A stretch of 64,000 nt of DNA, taken from assembly GCA_028710885.1 (NCBI GenBank), contig JAQTTG010000006.1, forward strand, positions 62,001 through 126,000, given 5' to 3'. The DNA comes from Sulfuricurvum sp. (GTDB lineage: Bacteria > Campylobacterota > Campylobacteria > Campylobacterales > Sulfurimonadaceae). The translations under genes were made by a program, and so were the position numbers. Below, one piece after another: positions 8,361-19,327 of the stretch; positions within the stretch are counted from its first letter, which is position 1, and every line of letters begins with the position of its first letter. The notes under the pieces are model-generated. The model did no database searches and had not been told where the DNA came from. It worked only from the letters and a program-made list of their open reading frames with translations.

Positions 8361-10565
8361 ATGTCAATTAAAAATTTATTTTTTTGTTTTGCATTACTTT
8401 TTCCTGTTTTGTTATTTGCTCAGTCAGGTATAGTGACACAATATGTCGATCCTTTTTTCGGAACCACAAGTGGTGAAGTATTTCCAGGTGCTAGCCTTCC
8501 ATTTGGGATTGTAAAACTAAGCCCGGATGTGAAAACCGGTTATAGAACTTCGGGCTATACGATAAATGGAGAAATTGGAGGTTTTAGTCATACTCATACC
8601 AGCGGAACAGGTGGTGAAGCCAGATATGGAAATATTTTCGTTGTTCCTCAACCGGGGAATGTAGATTTGAGAAATTATTGGGCTACCCAAAAAGAGAATG
8701 AATACGCAAAGCCAGGTTTTTATAGTGTCCTACTTTCAAAGGGTGCTGGAAAAGTATTGTGTGAAGTCTCTTCAAGTAATCATGTCGGAATTCACCGGTA
8801 TACATTTAACAATAAAGATAATAAAGAATTAACGGATGCAACCCTTTTGATTGATGTTGGTCATGTAATTAAAAACACAGGTGATAAATCTGGTTGCGAT
8901 GAAGGTGAAGTTAAAATAATATCTGATCGGGAAATTGAAGGGTTTGGAGAATATCATGGAGGATGGTGAGGTCCAACACCTTACAAAATCTATTTTGTTG
9001 CAGAATTCGATAATGCATTTAATTCTTCCGGCACTTTTTCTGATTCTGTAATTACAAAAAATAATAGACGCCTCCACGTAACTAATAATAATAAATTTGG
9101 AGTTTACACTACTTTCAAAGTAAATAAAAACCAGCCAATACAACTTAAAGTTGCACTTTCGTTCATAAGTATTGATAAAGCCAGAGAAAATCTGAAAGAA
9201 GTTAATGGACTAGGATTTAATGAAGTAAGGGTTAAAGCAGATTCTATTTGGAACAATTATCTTTCGAAGATACTGGTTGAAGGCGGTTTGCCTGAGCAAC
9301 GCGAGATTTTCTATTCCTCATTAAGAAATACTGTGCTAATGCCTACTGATATGACGGGTGAAAATCCGCTTTGGAAATCTAATAAACCGCATTTTTGGGA
9401 TCATTATTGTCTTTGGGATGTGTTTCGTTCGGTAATGCCTCTTTATACGCTTATTGTTCCGGAACAACAAGAAAGGATAGTACAAAGTTTGTTAGATATT
9501 TATGATCATAGAGGTTGGTTGCCTGATGCTTGGCTGGCTGGTGGATATGGATGTATGCAAGGAGGTTCAAATGCAGATGTGGTATTGGCTGATGCTGTAG
9601 TAAAAGGATTGAAAGGCTTTGACATTGGAAAAGTTTATGAGGCAATAAAGAAAGATGCAGAAGTTGCTTCTGATAATCCCGGATTATATGGCCGTTATTT
9701 AAATGACTATTTGAAATATGGATATTGTACCAAAAGTGTTGGTTCCGGGTCTTGTTCAAGAACGCTTGAATATGCTTATAACGATTTTTGTATTTCTCAG
9801 GTTGCAAAAAAATTAGGGAAAGATGATGATTATCAAAAATACATCAAGCGGTCATTAAATTCTTTTCTATTGTTTAACGATTCATTAAAAGCTGTTTGGG
9901 GAAAAGATGAAACTGGGAAATGGGAAACCGCTTATACTCCTGTTCAAACACGCAAGGACCCATGGAATGACCCGTATTTCTACGAAATGGGATCCAGTAT
10001 TTACAGTGGCTATTATCCTCATGACATGAAAGGTTTAATTAACAGGCTTGGTGGAAATGGCAATTTAACTAGTTTCCTTGATAATATTTTCAACAAAGGA
10101 TACTACGACCTGAATAACGAACCCGGATTTTTAGTTCCGTACTTATATAATTATTGTGGAAGGCCGGATAAAACAGCTCTTCGTGTCCGTGAAACATTGA
10201 ACTTTTTTAAAGTTGGGAATAAGGGATTTCCCGGACAAGATGACTCTGGAGCCTTGTCTTCCTGGTTTGTATTTGGTGCAATGGGCTTTTTCCCGGTTGC
10301 CGGACAAGATGTGTATTTAATTGGAAGTCCTGTTTTTGAAAAAACAACTATCGATCTTGGAAAAGGAAGAAAATTTGTAATTAAAGCAAAAAACGTGTCA
10401 AGTGAAAATATTTATGTGCAATCGGTTACGCTAAATGGAAAAGTTTGGACTAAGAACTGGTTCAAACATTCTGATATTATTTCGGGTGCTGAATTAATTT
10501 TGGATATGGGGAAAGAACCTTCAGAATGGGGTAAGACAGATTTACCTCCCTCAATAACCAAATAA
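8361..10565 (+). pseudogene. GH92 alpha-mannosidase interrupted by one in-frame TGA
   Basis: The reading frame is continuous from ATG 8361 to TAA 10565 (735 codons) except for one TGA at 8967-8969, where Trp (TGG) would be a one-base change. N-terminus: signal peptide ending LLFAQSG, then VDPFFGTTSGEVFPGASLPF and SHTHTSGTGG. After the stop the frame reads PYKIYFVAEF, TDMTGENPLW, ETAYTPV, NEPGFLVPYLYNY, GQDDSGALSSWFVFGAMGFF and AGQDVYLIGSP, the canonical GH92 core. GH92 enzymes are calcium-dependent exo-mannosidases acting on alpha-1,2/1,3-mannosides and are exported. Both halves are well preserved, so the stop is recent, or a sequencing error. An intact paralogue is at 16086. Confidence 0.85.
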
Positions 10566-10713
10566 TATAGAACATTTTTTCTGAAAATTGTTTTCTTGTC
10601 AACAAAGCTGACGGTAGAGAACTAGTAGAAACATGCATTAGGTCAATTTATGCATGAACGATTTTGTAAAGAAAACGTGGATTCATTTTATATTAGTACA
10701 CTTACATAAATCA

Positions 10714-10785
10714 GTCTTTACTGGTAAATGTTCTCGGTCAGTATTAATTTTTTTTGAACACGGATATTATAACAATAACTTAATT
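10714..10785 (+). promoter_or_regulatory. Repeated upstream element, copy E, before the beta-helix/T9SS gene
   Basis: GTCTTTACTGGTAAATGTT at 10714 is identical to copy D, followed by GTCAGT, a T-run, AACACGGATATTATAA and the ATG at 10794. The two copies share most of about 70 bases while the surrounding intergenic DNA differs, which points to selection or a recent duplication of a promoter. Confidence 0.55.
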
Positions 10786-10793
10786 TTAATTAA

Positions 10794-12932
10794 ATGAAAT
10801 CAATCCATTCGATTTGTATGCTGACTTTTTCCATAATTGTACTTAATATCAGTAGTGTAAATGGTCAGAACTTTTATGTTTCGATTACCGGTGTAGATTC
10901 AAATCCAGGCACTGAAGCTCTGCCATGGAGAACAGTTTCAAAGGCTGCAAGAACCCTTACAGCTGGGCAAACGGTATATATTCATGGTGGAATTTACAAC
11001 GAAAATGTTACAGTTTCAAATTCAGGCACAGCAGGCAATTATATTACTTTTAAGGCTTACCCCAACGAAACGCCAATAATTGATGGGACAGGTAAAGGTA
11101 CAGGATCCTGGGCACTGTTTAGTATTTATTCTAAAAATTACATTAATGTATCAGGTTTACGGTTACAAAATGGAGGAATGGGGATTAATGCTACTGGGAA
11201 TAATTTAATAATCGAAAATAATTACATATATAATTTCTCAAATCCCGGAATTACGCTTTCCTTATGTTCGAATTCAGTTGTCAGAGGAAACACAGCAGAC
11301 AGAACTGTTTATACTTCCTGGGGTGAATGTATCACTTTTAATCAATGTGAATATCTTGATGTTTGTTTTAATGAAGTTAAAAATGGTAGTACAACTAATA
11401 ATGCCGGTGGTGAAGGAATAGATGTAAAAAGTTCAAAACATGTGCGGGTGTATGGTAATGTTGTTCATGACCTGCCGTTGAAGAACAGCATATATATCGA
11501 TTCTTATGATGGATTGGATTATGACATTCAGGTGTTTAATAACAAGGTGTATAATAATATGCTCGGCATTATACTTTCTTCTGAAAAAGGAAATGATATG
11601 GAAAAGGTGTGGGTGTTTAACAATATTATTTATGATATTAAAGATCGTCTTGGTTTATCAGTTCAACGATATAATCATGATATAAGAACTAAAAACTATC
11701 GAATCAAGAATATTATTTTTGAGAATAACACAATTTCATCAAAAGGAATAGAAATTGATGCCGCGATAGGGAGCGATTTTATTCTTCGAAACAATATTAT
11801 TTACGTTAACAGAAATCCAATAGTTTTCACGGGTATACCTACAAACTTACTAATAAGTAATAATTTATCAAATGTGGGTGTTATAACCAATCTTGGATCC
11901 AATGGCATTCTTGCGGATCCACAATATGTAAATTATACGTTGAGAAATTTCAACTTGAGTGCTACTTCCCCTGCAATTGATAAGGCTGCTGCAACTAATG
12001 TTCCGTTTGATTATAATTTTATGAAACGATCGGTTGGAAATGGTGTGGATATTGGTGCTATTGAATATGGATCGACTGGATTAGTTCAATTGCCACCGCT
12101 TACAAAACCAGCTTTTACATTTACCAAATCAACTGTGAGTCAATCTACAGATGACGGTACAGAAGATACATCAACTGGTGTCGTTACTCTGGCTTCTAAA
12201 TCGCTTACAACTAATTTCACTACTGATTTAAGCAAAATTATAACTGCACTTCGGTTTACAAACGTGACTGTACCTAAAGGTGCTACTATTTTAAATGCCA
12301 GAATAAAAGTTCAAATTTCCGCTAACAGCAATAGTGATACTGCTGTAATTAAAATCAATGCAGAAAATTCGACAAATTCACAAACACTGACTTCTGCTAA
12401 CGGAAGTATTAGTTCAAAACCAAGGACTACTTATGCCTCCTATTGGATGCCGATGAATGCCACTACAGGAAACTTAAAAAGCACACCCAGTCTCGATTTT
12501 GTGGTGGGCGAGTTAGTTTCAAATGATAACTGGATGAGTGGTAACGCTATGACTTTTATTTTTGAGTATGTTTCAGGTACAGGAAAAACGGTTCAATTTA
12601 ATTCATTTGATAATTATTCAGTGCCGGCGGAATTGTCAATAGAATATACTCTAAATCAAACTAATGATGTCAAAACGGTTAACGGTTCTTCTGAAAATCC
12701 AGTTGTTATTTATCCAAACCCGGCAAGTCAATTCATTACAATTGACACAAAGGGAGGAAAATATAGAGAATTATCGGTATTTGATGTACTTGGGAAAAAT
12801 ATTTTTAATAGTAAAATAGACTCTGAAGCAAATTTAATTACTTTAGATATAAAAAACTGGAATAAAGGAATTCATTTTATTCAATTGCAAAACCATCAAG
12901 AGATAATTACAAGAAAAGTTTTGGTTAACTAA
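10794..12932 (+). CDS. Secreted beta-helix + DNRLRE domain protein with T9SS sorting domain
   Basis: 712 residues. Signal peptide (residues 1-25, ending SSVNGQ), then FYVSITGVDSNPGTEALPW, a DUF1565-type opening, and a right-handed parallel beta-helix to about residue 430 (many NxxI/NNxI strands). Residues ~440-620 resemble a DNRLRE-type beta-sandwich (LTTNFTTDLSKIITALRFTN, VPKGATILNARIKVQIS, FVVGELV). The last ~75 residues carry VIYPNPASQFITID and end in IITRKVLVN, a type A T9SS C-terminal domain that directs secretion across the outer membrane and surface attachment. Likely a polysaccharide-acting enzyme or binding protein; no catalytic residues could be assigned. It follows the GH92 gene and shares its upstream element. 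Confidence 0.82.
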   Translation: MKSIHSICMLTFSIIVLNISSVNGQNFYVSITGVDSNPGTEALPWRTVSKAARTLTAGQTVYIHGGIYNENVTVSNSGTAGNYITFKAYPNETPIIDGTGKGTGSWALFSIYSKNYINVSGLRLQNGGMGINATGNNLIIENNYIYNFSNPGITLSLCSNSVVRGNTADRTVYTSWGECITFNQCEYLDVCFNEVKNGSTTNNAGGEGIDVKSSKHVRVYGNVVHDLPLKNSIYIDSYDGLDYDIQVFNNKVYNNMLGIILSSEKGNDMEKVWVFNNIIYDIKDRLGLSVQRYNHDIRTKNYRIKNIIFENNTISSKGIEIDAAIGSDFILRNNIIYVNRNPIVFTGIPTNLLISNNLSNVGVITNLGSNGILADPQYVNYTLRNFNLSATSPAIDKAAATNVPFDYNFMKRSVGNGVDIGAIEYGSTGLVQLPPLTKPAFTFTKSTVSQSTDDGTEDTSTGVVTLASKSLTTNFTTDLSKIITALRFTNVTVPKGATILNARIKVQISANSNSDTAVIKINAENSTNSQTLTSANGSISSKPRTTYASYWMPMNATTGNLKSTPSLDFVVGELVSNDNWMSGNAMTFIFEYVSGTGKTVQFNSFDNYSVPAELSIEYTLNQTNDVKTVNGSSENPVVIYPNPASQFITIDTKGGKYRELSVFDVLGKNIFNSKIDSEANLITLDIKNWNKGIHFIQLQNHQEIITRKVLVN

Positions 12933-13375
12933 AACTATTTTATTAAATATTGATAAATTGTGATAACACTATATTGATTAAGCTATTAAAGTTATTCACA
13001 CACAGTATGTTTCCTAATTATTCTGTTGATAATTCAATAACGGATATGAATTTAATTTAACAATTATTCGTTACTACTCACCACCCTATAATGTTTAAAT
13101 AACATTTTTAGATTTAGAGTAAACTAAGTTAAAAATAGTTGATTGACTATTTGCTCATCTTATTGATATTCAATATATATACAGTTTGGACGAGCATATT
13201 TTAGAAATATCTTTTGTTACTAATACGATCAATTGGGGAAATGATATCTTGACTAAACATCTCAATATTATAATACAAGAGAATAGGGTTATTAAAAAGG
13301 AAATCGTTATTTTATAAATCTTTTGGTGTATTATACACCCAAAGATAGTCATAAAAGCAATATTCCGCCTACAAA
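12933..13375. other. AT-rich stretch with no gene seen
   Basis: No plausible coding frame, RNA or clear terminator. It separates the T9SS gene from an IS66 relic. Confidence 0.4.
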
Positions 13376-13975
13376 GGAATCAATTAAATCAAATGCTGTA
13401 AAATTGCAAAAATTGTTTTTAGCACAGTCGTTGAGAAAGAAGTTAAATAAAGCATCAGGTGGCCTTATAGGGCATAAAAGTTAAGTATTGAACCTGATTA
13501 TATTGTTCAACACAGTCTGTTCTTTTGAACTCATTGAGAAAATGATCTTTCTCAAATAGAAGTTTCTGTTATTGAGGTTCGTCAAAGTGTTGATAAACCA
13601 ATGCCAGTTTGCTCAGTTATTACATAGGATAAATTAATAGGCAAAAGTGTAACTGCAGACAATGTTTCGAAGTTGATTTTTCAAAAAGTGTTCGTTCTAA
13701 CAATTCTTGTGGTCCAGACATAATGGCTTTGGTGATATGTTTGAGTTGCACAACATGTGGCTATATGCGAATAACAGAGGTGCTACTTGATTGTTTTAGT
13801 GTAAATATAAATCAAAGATTAGTTGATAATACTTAGCGAGGCATGTTACTAAAATAACTGACTGTATATAATGAAATCCATGCTTGGGTTGAGCAAGCTG
13901 AGGTGGCTGGTGGTGCTGAAACAGGGGAGAATGAATATCTTGCACTTTTTTTATAGACCTTTTTGTTGGGACAAT
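13376..13975 (+). pseudogene. IS66-family transposase (TnpC) relic
   Basis: Scattered frames read ASGGLIGHKS, PDYIVQHS, LSQIEVSVIEVRQSVDKPMP, then MALV, and near 13876 EIHAWVEQAEVAGGAETGEN. These match, in order, the zinc-finger/RQV-x-D-x-P region and the first catalytic segment (S-D-E-T-G in intact IS66 TnpC; the Asp is here Ala). Numerous stops and frameshifts show a long-dead copy. No accessory tnpA/tnpB genes remain. Confidence 0.6.
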
Positions 13976-14014
13976 AATAGCTTCAGCAATCTTTTATTTT
14001 TAAAGAAATGACCA

Positions 14015-14476
14015 ACTTTAAATCCTGTAAAAACAGCTATTGTATTTGGCACTTCAAATGCTAAAACTCTAGATTATTATTTTCCTACCCAAAATAATTT
14101 ATTGGTAATGGATCGATCAAATGCTGAAACTTCTGAAGCTTTTATTGTACAAATGGCTCCCAATAAACGTTCTTATAGACATTTTCACAACGCCACCGGC
14201 AGTTTTTTTATGTCCACCAAGGTAAATGTTGTTTGAATTTGGAGTGTGGTGGGAAAAAAGATAGTTTTGAGATAGACCTAGCCGATTTTGTTCATATTTC
14301 ATAAAATTTATATCTCCAAACTTTTTGTGAGGGAAGCGATTCTTTAAAGTATTTTGCCATTAACTGCTCACATCTGGTCATAATCCTAGCGAACCTACGT
14401 GGGACTCACATGCAAGAGTAGTTTGTGATATGAATAACTGGGATTATAAAGACGCGAAAATTAAAAAGCATTAATA
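14015..14476 (+). pseudogene. Decayed cupin-domain protein
   Basis: From about 14015 the frame reads TAIVFGTSNAKTLDYYFPTQ, LLVMDRSNAETSEAFI and APNKRSYRHFHNATGSFF before breaking; a tail SEPTWDSHARVVCDMNNWDY ends at a TAA near 14476. A-P-x-K-R-x-x-R-H-x-H is a cupin metal-binding stretch. The middle is lost through frameshifts. It directly precedes the DUF362 gene. Confidence 0.5.
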
Positions 14477-14488
14477 ACACATTAGCTG

Positions 14489-16039
14489 ATGACCAGAAAA
14501 TTTTATAGTATGAAAAACTTTGCATTGTCCAAGAAGTTTATGTTCTTGGTATTAGGTATCAGTTCCACCGTTTGGTTTTTAATACGGGTTATTCCCAAAC
14601 CGTCAAGGGCTGCATATCCATGTATGCAGGCATCAGCACCCATCATGTCGGCATTTGTATTGTATTTGTTGACTTTGTTTGGAGGAATTGGAGCTTGGAT
14701 GAAAGCAAAAACCTTTTTAAAAAATAAAAAATATGGTTATGCCACACTGTTTATTTTTCTATTGTTGGTTTGTATTATGACTTTTACGATTCAAAATTCA
14801 GACAGAATTTATTCTCAGGTTATTGCTATTGTAAATCCCCCACTAATGATGGAAGGTGCAAACAAACCTGTGGGGATAGCAAAAGGGATTTTTCCCGGAA
14901 GAGTGGTTTGGGTGCATAAACCTGGAGTTGCAACTTGGGATGAACAAACCGGGTTTTGGTTTGAAGATAGATGGAATTCGCAGCAGAAAGCCAATGAAAT
15001 GATTCAACAAGCAATAACAAGCCTAACAGGCGAAAAAACAGATATAAATGCATGGAAAAAGCTATTTTCACATTTCAATAAAATCAATAATAGAGGCAAT
15101 GGTGGTTATAAACAAAATGAAAAAATAGCCATTAAAATCAATCAGAATAATACAAGTTCACATGACAATAGTCAAAATATTAACGCGTCTCCACAGCTGG
15201 TTTATGCTTTGATACGGAGTCTGGTAATGGACGGTCGTATCCCTCAAAAGAATATTACAGTGTTTGATGCCAGTAGGTTTATAACCAACTTTTTATTTAA
15301 TAAATGTCATATTGATTTTCCTGAAGTAGTTTTTGTTGATAACAGTGGTGGTGAAGGACGTGTAAAATCAACTTACGATAAAAATGTAATTACGTATTCA
15401 AAGGATAATGGGGTTTTAGCTCGTGGCATTGTAACTTGTGCAACTCAGGCTGATTATTTAATTGACATGGCATTGCTAAAAGGTCACACTGGACAAGGTG
15501 TTACTTTATGTGCAAAAAACTGGTATGGTGCTACTGACATTGACAAAAACTGGAAAAACAATGCTCATAATAATTTTAATCAGGATAGAGACGGTAAGTC
15601 TAAATACATGACTTTTACTGATTTTATGGGTCATAAAGAGTTCGGAGGAAAAACGATATTATATCTCATTGATGGTTTATATGGTTCTAAATCGGTGGGT
15701 GGGGCACCTAAACCAAAATGGAATATGAAACCTTTTAATGGTAACTGGCCTTGCAGCTTGTTGGCTTCTCAAGATCCTGTGGCAATTGATGCTGTTGGAA
15801 TTGATTTTATAGCTGCTGAATGGCCTGACGTGAATAATATTGCATATTCCGATGCCTATTTGTTAGAATCTGCAAAAGCTGACAATCCACCTTCCGGAAC
15901 TTTTTATGATCCTGAAGGAGATGGAATCCGCTTAAAAAGCTTAGGGGTGTTTGAACATTGGAACAATGCTGACAAAAAGCAGTATAATAAAAACTTAGGC
16001 AAAAAAACTGGGATAGAATTAATCGCTGTTGAAAACTAA
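14489..16039 (+). CDS. Membrane-anchored DUF362 domain protein
   Basis: 516 residues, with a second possible start at 14510 (MKNFALSKKF). Three N-terminal hydrophobic helices (about residues 15-110) precede an extracytoplasmic DUF362 domain with KIAIKINQNN, DASRFITNFL, LIDMALLKGHTGQGVTLCAK, GKTILYLIDGLYG and SQDPVAIDAVGIDFI. DUF362 proteins are of unknown biochemistry; some relatives sit next to ferredoxin domains, but no Cys cluster is present here. It lies 46 bases upstream of a GH92 gene and probably shares its transcript. A decayed DUF362 copy is at 19328. Confidence 0.75.
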   Translation: MTRKFYSMKNFALSKKFMFLVLGISSTVWFLIRVIPKPSRAAYPCMQASAPIMSAFVLYLLTLFGGIGAWMKAKTFLKNKKYGYATLFIFLLLVCIMTFTIQNSDRIYSQVIAIVNPPLMMEGANKPVGIAKGIFPGRVVWVHKPGVATWDEQTGFWFEDRWNSQQKANEMIQQAITSLTGEKTDINAWKKLFSHFNKINNRGNGGYKQNEKIAIKINQNNTSSHDNSQNINASPQLVYALIRSLVMDGRIPQKNITVFDASRFITNFLFNKCHIDFPEVVFVDNSGGEGRVKSTYDKNVITYSKDNGVLARGIVTCATQADYLIDMALLKGHTGQGVTLCAKNWYGATDIDKNWKNNAHNNFNQDRDGKSKYMTFTDFMGHKEFGGKTILYLIDGLYGSKSVGGAPKPKWNMKPFNGNWPCSLLASQDPVAIDAVGIDFIAAEWPDVNNIAYSDAYLLESAKADNPPSGTFYDPEGDGIRLKSLGVFEHWNNADKKQYNKNLGKKTGIELIAVEN

Positions 16040-16085
16040 ATTTATTTAACAAGCACTTAAAAGAGAAATAGTTAACATTTAAATT

Positions 16086-18449
16086 ATGAACCGAAAATCA
16101 ATTATTTCTTTGGTAATAGCACTAATTACTATTTTTCAATTTTCACATGGAGCCAGGATTAGTAAAATTGTATCTAAAGACCCGCTTCAATATGTCGACC
16201 CTTTTATTGGTGTTGATGGTGGCGGAAATGTCTTCCCAGGTGCCGCTTTGCCTTTTAGTATGGTAAACCTTAGCCCTGATTCAAAACGCACCAAATCTCC
16301 TGCCGGATATTCAACCAACAGCCCCATTGTTGGCTTTAGCCACAATCACATGAGTGGTATGGGCGTTAAACGTGGTTTTGGTAATTTGTTGGTTTTACCA
16401 CAAATAGGCGAAATTCGATTAAATGATAGCTCCTACGTGAAAGACGAATTTGCCAGTCCAGCTTATTATTGTGCTACATTGTCAGCATCAGGGATCAAAG
16501 CTGAGCTAACTTTGTCATCCAAATGCGGTGTACATCAATATATTTTTCCAAAAGGAAAAACTTCCCGTATATTAATCAACGTAAGTTCTACGATTATTGG
16601 CAGTAAGAGTAAATGTGTTGCTTCAGAAGCCCGATTTGTTTCTGATCAGAAAATTGAAGGGCAAGCTTCTTTCGAGTCGGAAGGCAAGTCGAGTGCTTAT
16701 ACCATTTTCTTTGTTGCCGAGTTTGATAAACAGGTGGTTGTAACAGGTGGCTGGCAAGGATCTGAAATTTCGAAAAATGCAAAAAATGTCGGCGGTATCA
16801 ATAGTGGATTATTTGCCGAGTTCAACCTTCCACAAGGCGGAGCAGTAGGTCTTCAGATTGGCATTTCGTATATGAGCCTCGACAATGCCCGCAAAAATCT
16901 GTCTGTTACGCAAGGTAAAACCTTTGCCGAAAATAAAAAAGCAGCTGAGGGTATTTGGCGTAATTACCTGAATAAGATTAAAATAGAAGGCGGAATTGAG
17001 GAGCAACGCAAATTGTTTTACACAGCACTTTACCGCTCGGTACTAGTTCCGGCCGATGTTACCGGCGAAGTACGGGGTTGGGATCCGAAAATTCCACATT
17101 TTTGGCACATATACTGTATTTGGGATACGTATCAAACGGTTAACCCGCTTTATACACTGATTGAACCCGAGAAAGAAGCTGCACTTATTCGCTGTTTGGT
17201 TGATATTCAGCAGAAAAAAGGTTGGTTGCCCGATTCGTGGTTCGCCAATGATTATACACATATTCAGGGTGGAACCCATGCTGATATGGTTATTGGAGAT
17301 GCTTTTGCAAAAAATCTAAAAGGATTTGATCGTGATGCTGCATACGCATCCATTCGTAAAGATGGAACAGTGCCCAGCACAGATGGCACACATAAAGGGC
17401 GTTATCCAGAGTATTTTACCCTGGGATATCTACCTTATTTCCAGCCTGAAAGATACATGACGAATGGATTGTTTGATGTCCAAAAACACATTGCAACTTC
17501 TAATAATCCCTCTTCACGCACATTGGAGTATTCCCGCAATGATTATGCCATTGCTATTGCAGCCAAAGCCCTTGGGAAGTCTGATGATTATTTGTTTTTC
17601 AAAAAACAGTCTATGAACGGTTGGAAAATATGGAATCCGGAAACCAAATTCTTTTGGGGTAAGGATGAAACAGGGAAATGGGTAGATGGGCATTTTGCAA
17701 CTAACTATGCTTCCAATACAACTAATTATCCAAATTTCAAACCCGGCATTTGGGATCCGCAAGGTCATTGGATATATGGCTTTGATCCTAATTATTTACC
17801 CAGGACTTGGACACCACCATTTTATGAAGGTAGTCCATGGGCTTATGCTTTTAGCATGCAGCATGATGTAAAAGGCTTAATTCAACGTCATGGTGGAAAT
17901 AAGGCATTCCTTGCATTCCTTGATCGTTATTTTGATGAAACTTGGAACAATGGATTTAATACTGTAATCGGTCACCACGAAGCGGACAACGAACCCGGTT
18001 TTCTATACCCCTGGCTACATACCTATGCCAATCGTCCCGATAAAAATGTGGATAGAGTTAGAGAGACAATCGAAAAAGTGTATCATACAACACGTAAAGG
18101 GCTACCGGGTAACGATGATGGAGGAGCTATGTCATCACTGTATGTCTTTAGTTCCATGGGCTTTATGCCAGTAGCAGGACAGGATGTGTACCTGTTGTCT
18201 AGCCCCTTCTTTTCGAAAATCACTATTCAGCTCGAAGGAGGGAAAAAACTGACTATTTGTGCCAGTAATGGGAGCGCAACCAATAAATATGTGCAATCTG
18301 CCACTCTGAATGGAAAATCATGGGATAAGGGATGGTTTCAACATAAAGATATTATTAATGGCGCAGAATTGGTGCTCGAAATGGGAGCTAAACCTTCAAC
18401 ATGGGGATCAAAAGCTTCACCTCCACCATCTGCATCGGATAATTATTAG
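16086..18449 (+). CDS. GH92 family alpha-mannosidase
   Basis: 787 residues with a signal peptide (about 1-23, ending FSHGAR). The GH92 order is complete: QYVDPFIGVDGGGNVFPGAA, SHNHMSGMGVKRGFGN, VYHTT, PADVTGEVRGWD, HFWHIYCIWDTYQTVNPLYT, HADMVIGDAFAK, SSRTLEYSRNDYAIA, DNEPGFLYPWLHTYANRPDK and GNDDGGAMSSLYVFSSMGF. N-E-P and the D-D-G-G-A-M-S motif carry the catalytic acid and base in the family. Function: periplasmic or surface exo-alpha-mannosidase, calcium dependent, releasing mannose from high-mannose glycans or mannan. Paralogue of the broken gene at 8361 and about the expected length. Confidence 0.9.
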   Translation: MNRKSIISLVIALITIFQFSHGARISKIVSKDPLQYVDPFIGVDGGGNVFPGAALPFSMVNLSPDSKRTKSPAGYSTNSPIVGFSHNHMSGMGVKRGFGNLLVLPQIGEIRLNDSSYVKDEFASPAYYCATLSASGIKAELTLSSKCGVHQYIFPKGKTSRILINVSSTIIGSKSKCVASEARFVSDQKIEGQASFESEGKSSAYTIFFVAEFDKQVVVTGGWQGSEISKNAKNVGGINSGLFAEFNLPQGGAVGLQIGISYMSLDNARKNLSVTQGKTFAENKKAAEGIWRNYLNKIKIEGGIEEQRKLFYTALYRSVLVPADVTGEVRGWDPKIPHFWHIYCIWDTYQTVNPLYTLIEPEKEAALIRCLVDIQQKKGWLPDSWFANDYTHIQGGTHADMVIGDAFAKNLKGFDRDAAYASIRKDGTVPSTDGTHKGRYPEYFTLGYLPYFQPERYMTNGLFDVQKHIATSNNPSSRTLEYSRNDYAIAIAAKALGKSDDYLFFKKQSMNGWKIWNPETKFFWGKDETGKWVDGHFATNYASNTTNYPNFKPGIWDPQGHWIYGFDPNYLPRTWTPPFYEGSPWAYAFSMQHDVKGLIQRHGGNKAFLAFLDRYFDETWNNGFNTVIGHHEADNEPGFLYPWLHTYANRPDKNVDRVRETIEKVYHTTRKGLPGNDDGGAMSSLYVFSSMGFMPVAGQDVYLLSSPFFSKITIQLEGGKKLTICASNGSATNKYVQSATLNGKSWDKGWFQHKDIINGAELVLEMGAKPSTWGSKASPPPSASDNY

Positions 18450-18499
18450 TATAAAAAACTGTTTTTTAAATAAAATTAAAGTCTGTTTAGCATCAGCTT

Positions 18500-19224
18500 A
18501 ATCAACTCTAAAAGTATCCTGTTTTTCACTTTTTTCAATATGAAACCCAGAGTCTTTAGAAAAATTTCGATAAATTTCAAACCGGGCAAAAGATCTTTCT
18601 ACCAATGCAATTTAGAAGTATTTTGAAGTTTTAGGTGAATCAACTTTTTGAAGAAAAACTTAAAGAATTCAACATAAGGCAGTCTTGGTATTTTCAATTA
18701 ATTCACTACGATAACCACCATCGATAATAATCTTGATAAGTCTATTTTAATGTTTTTTCAATAATTTGAGTACTTTAGTTTCATACTTGCTATCTTGCTC
18801 ATTTGCAACAGGAGCAATAACCAAAAATAATCCGAAGGTGTAAAAGATAATAAGTCTTTTACAATCTATTGTATTCTTATACCGTCATCACCACGACAAA
18901 CACGTCCACGCGTTTAATGGATTGACTTTTAATAAGACCCAAACCTGACGATTTATCTTTTCCCGCTTTAATGCAGACTTTATCACGAAAGTGGTCGTGA
19001 ATTAGATCAATAGTTCCTTTAAGTTTCTAACTAGTAAAACAGGAATAAACTGTTCGCAAAGAAAGGAAACACAAAGGAAGTATCCGCCATTGGCAGCATG
19101 TTTTATAAATTGAAGAACCATCAAATATATCTAAAATTTCATATTTTTGATAGTAGTTGTCTTTTAAAAGGTTATCTTTTATGTTCCAATGACTATCGGT
19201 GAGGTTGGTCGTATAGATTTTCAT
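18500..19224 (-). pseudogene. Degenerate IS5-family-like transposase
   Basis: The N-terminal 65 codons are open (19224-19027): YTTNLTDSHWNIKDNLL, then IYKTCCQWRILP, the DUF4096 opening of many IS5-group transposases. Further on, frames give KAGKDKSSGLGLIKSQSIKR, LIKIIIDGGYRSELIENTK and ALVERSFARFEIYRNFSKD, containing the second Asp and the E-R-x-F-A catalytic region. Frameshifts break it in at least four places. Confidence 0.7.
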
Positions 19225-19327
19225 TGTTCATTATGTATTTTATTTCCATAATATTACGATTTTACATCCAATTAAACAACTGAAAGTCTGTTTATTTTAT
19301 CAAGCAGTTTCTAAAATAAAAACTAAT

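Noticed and set aside
8967-8969. Selenocysteine or readthrough codon in GH92
   Set aside because: No SECIS-like structure is evident, GH92 has no known selenocysteine, and a TGG to TGA change explains it.
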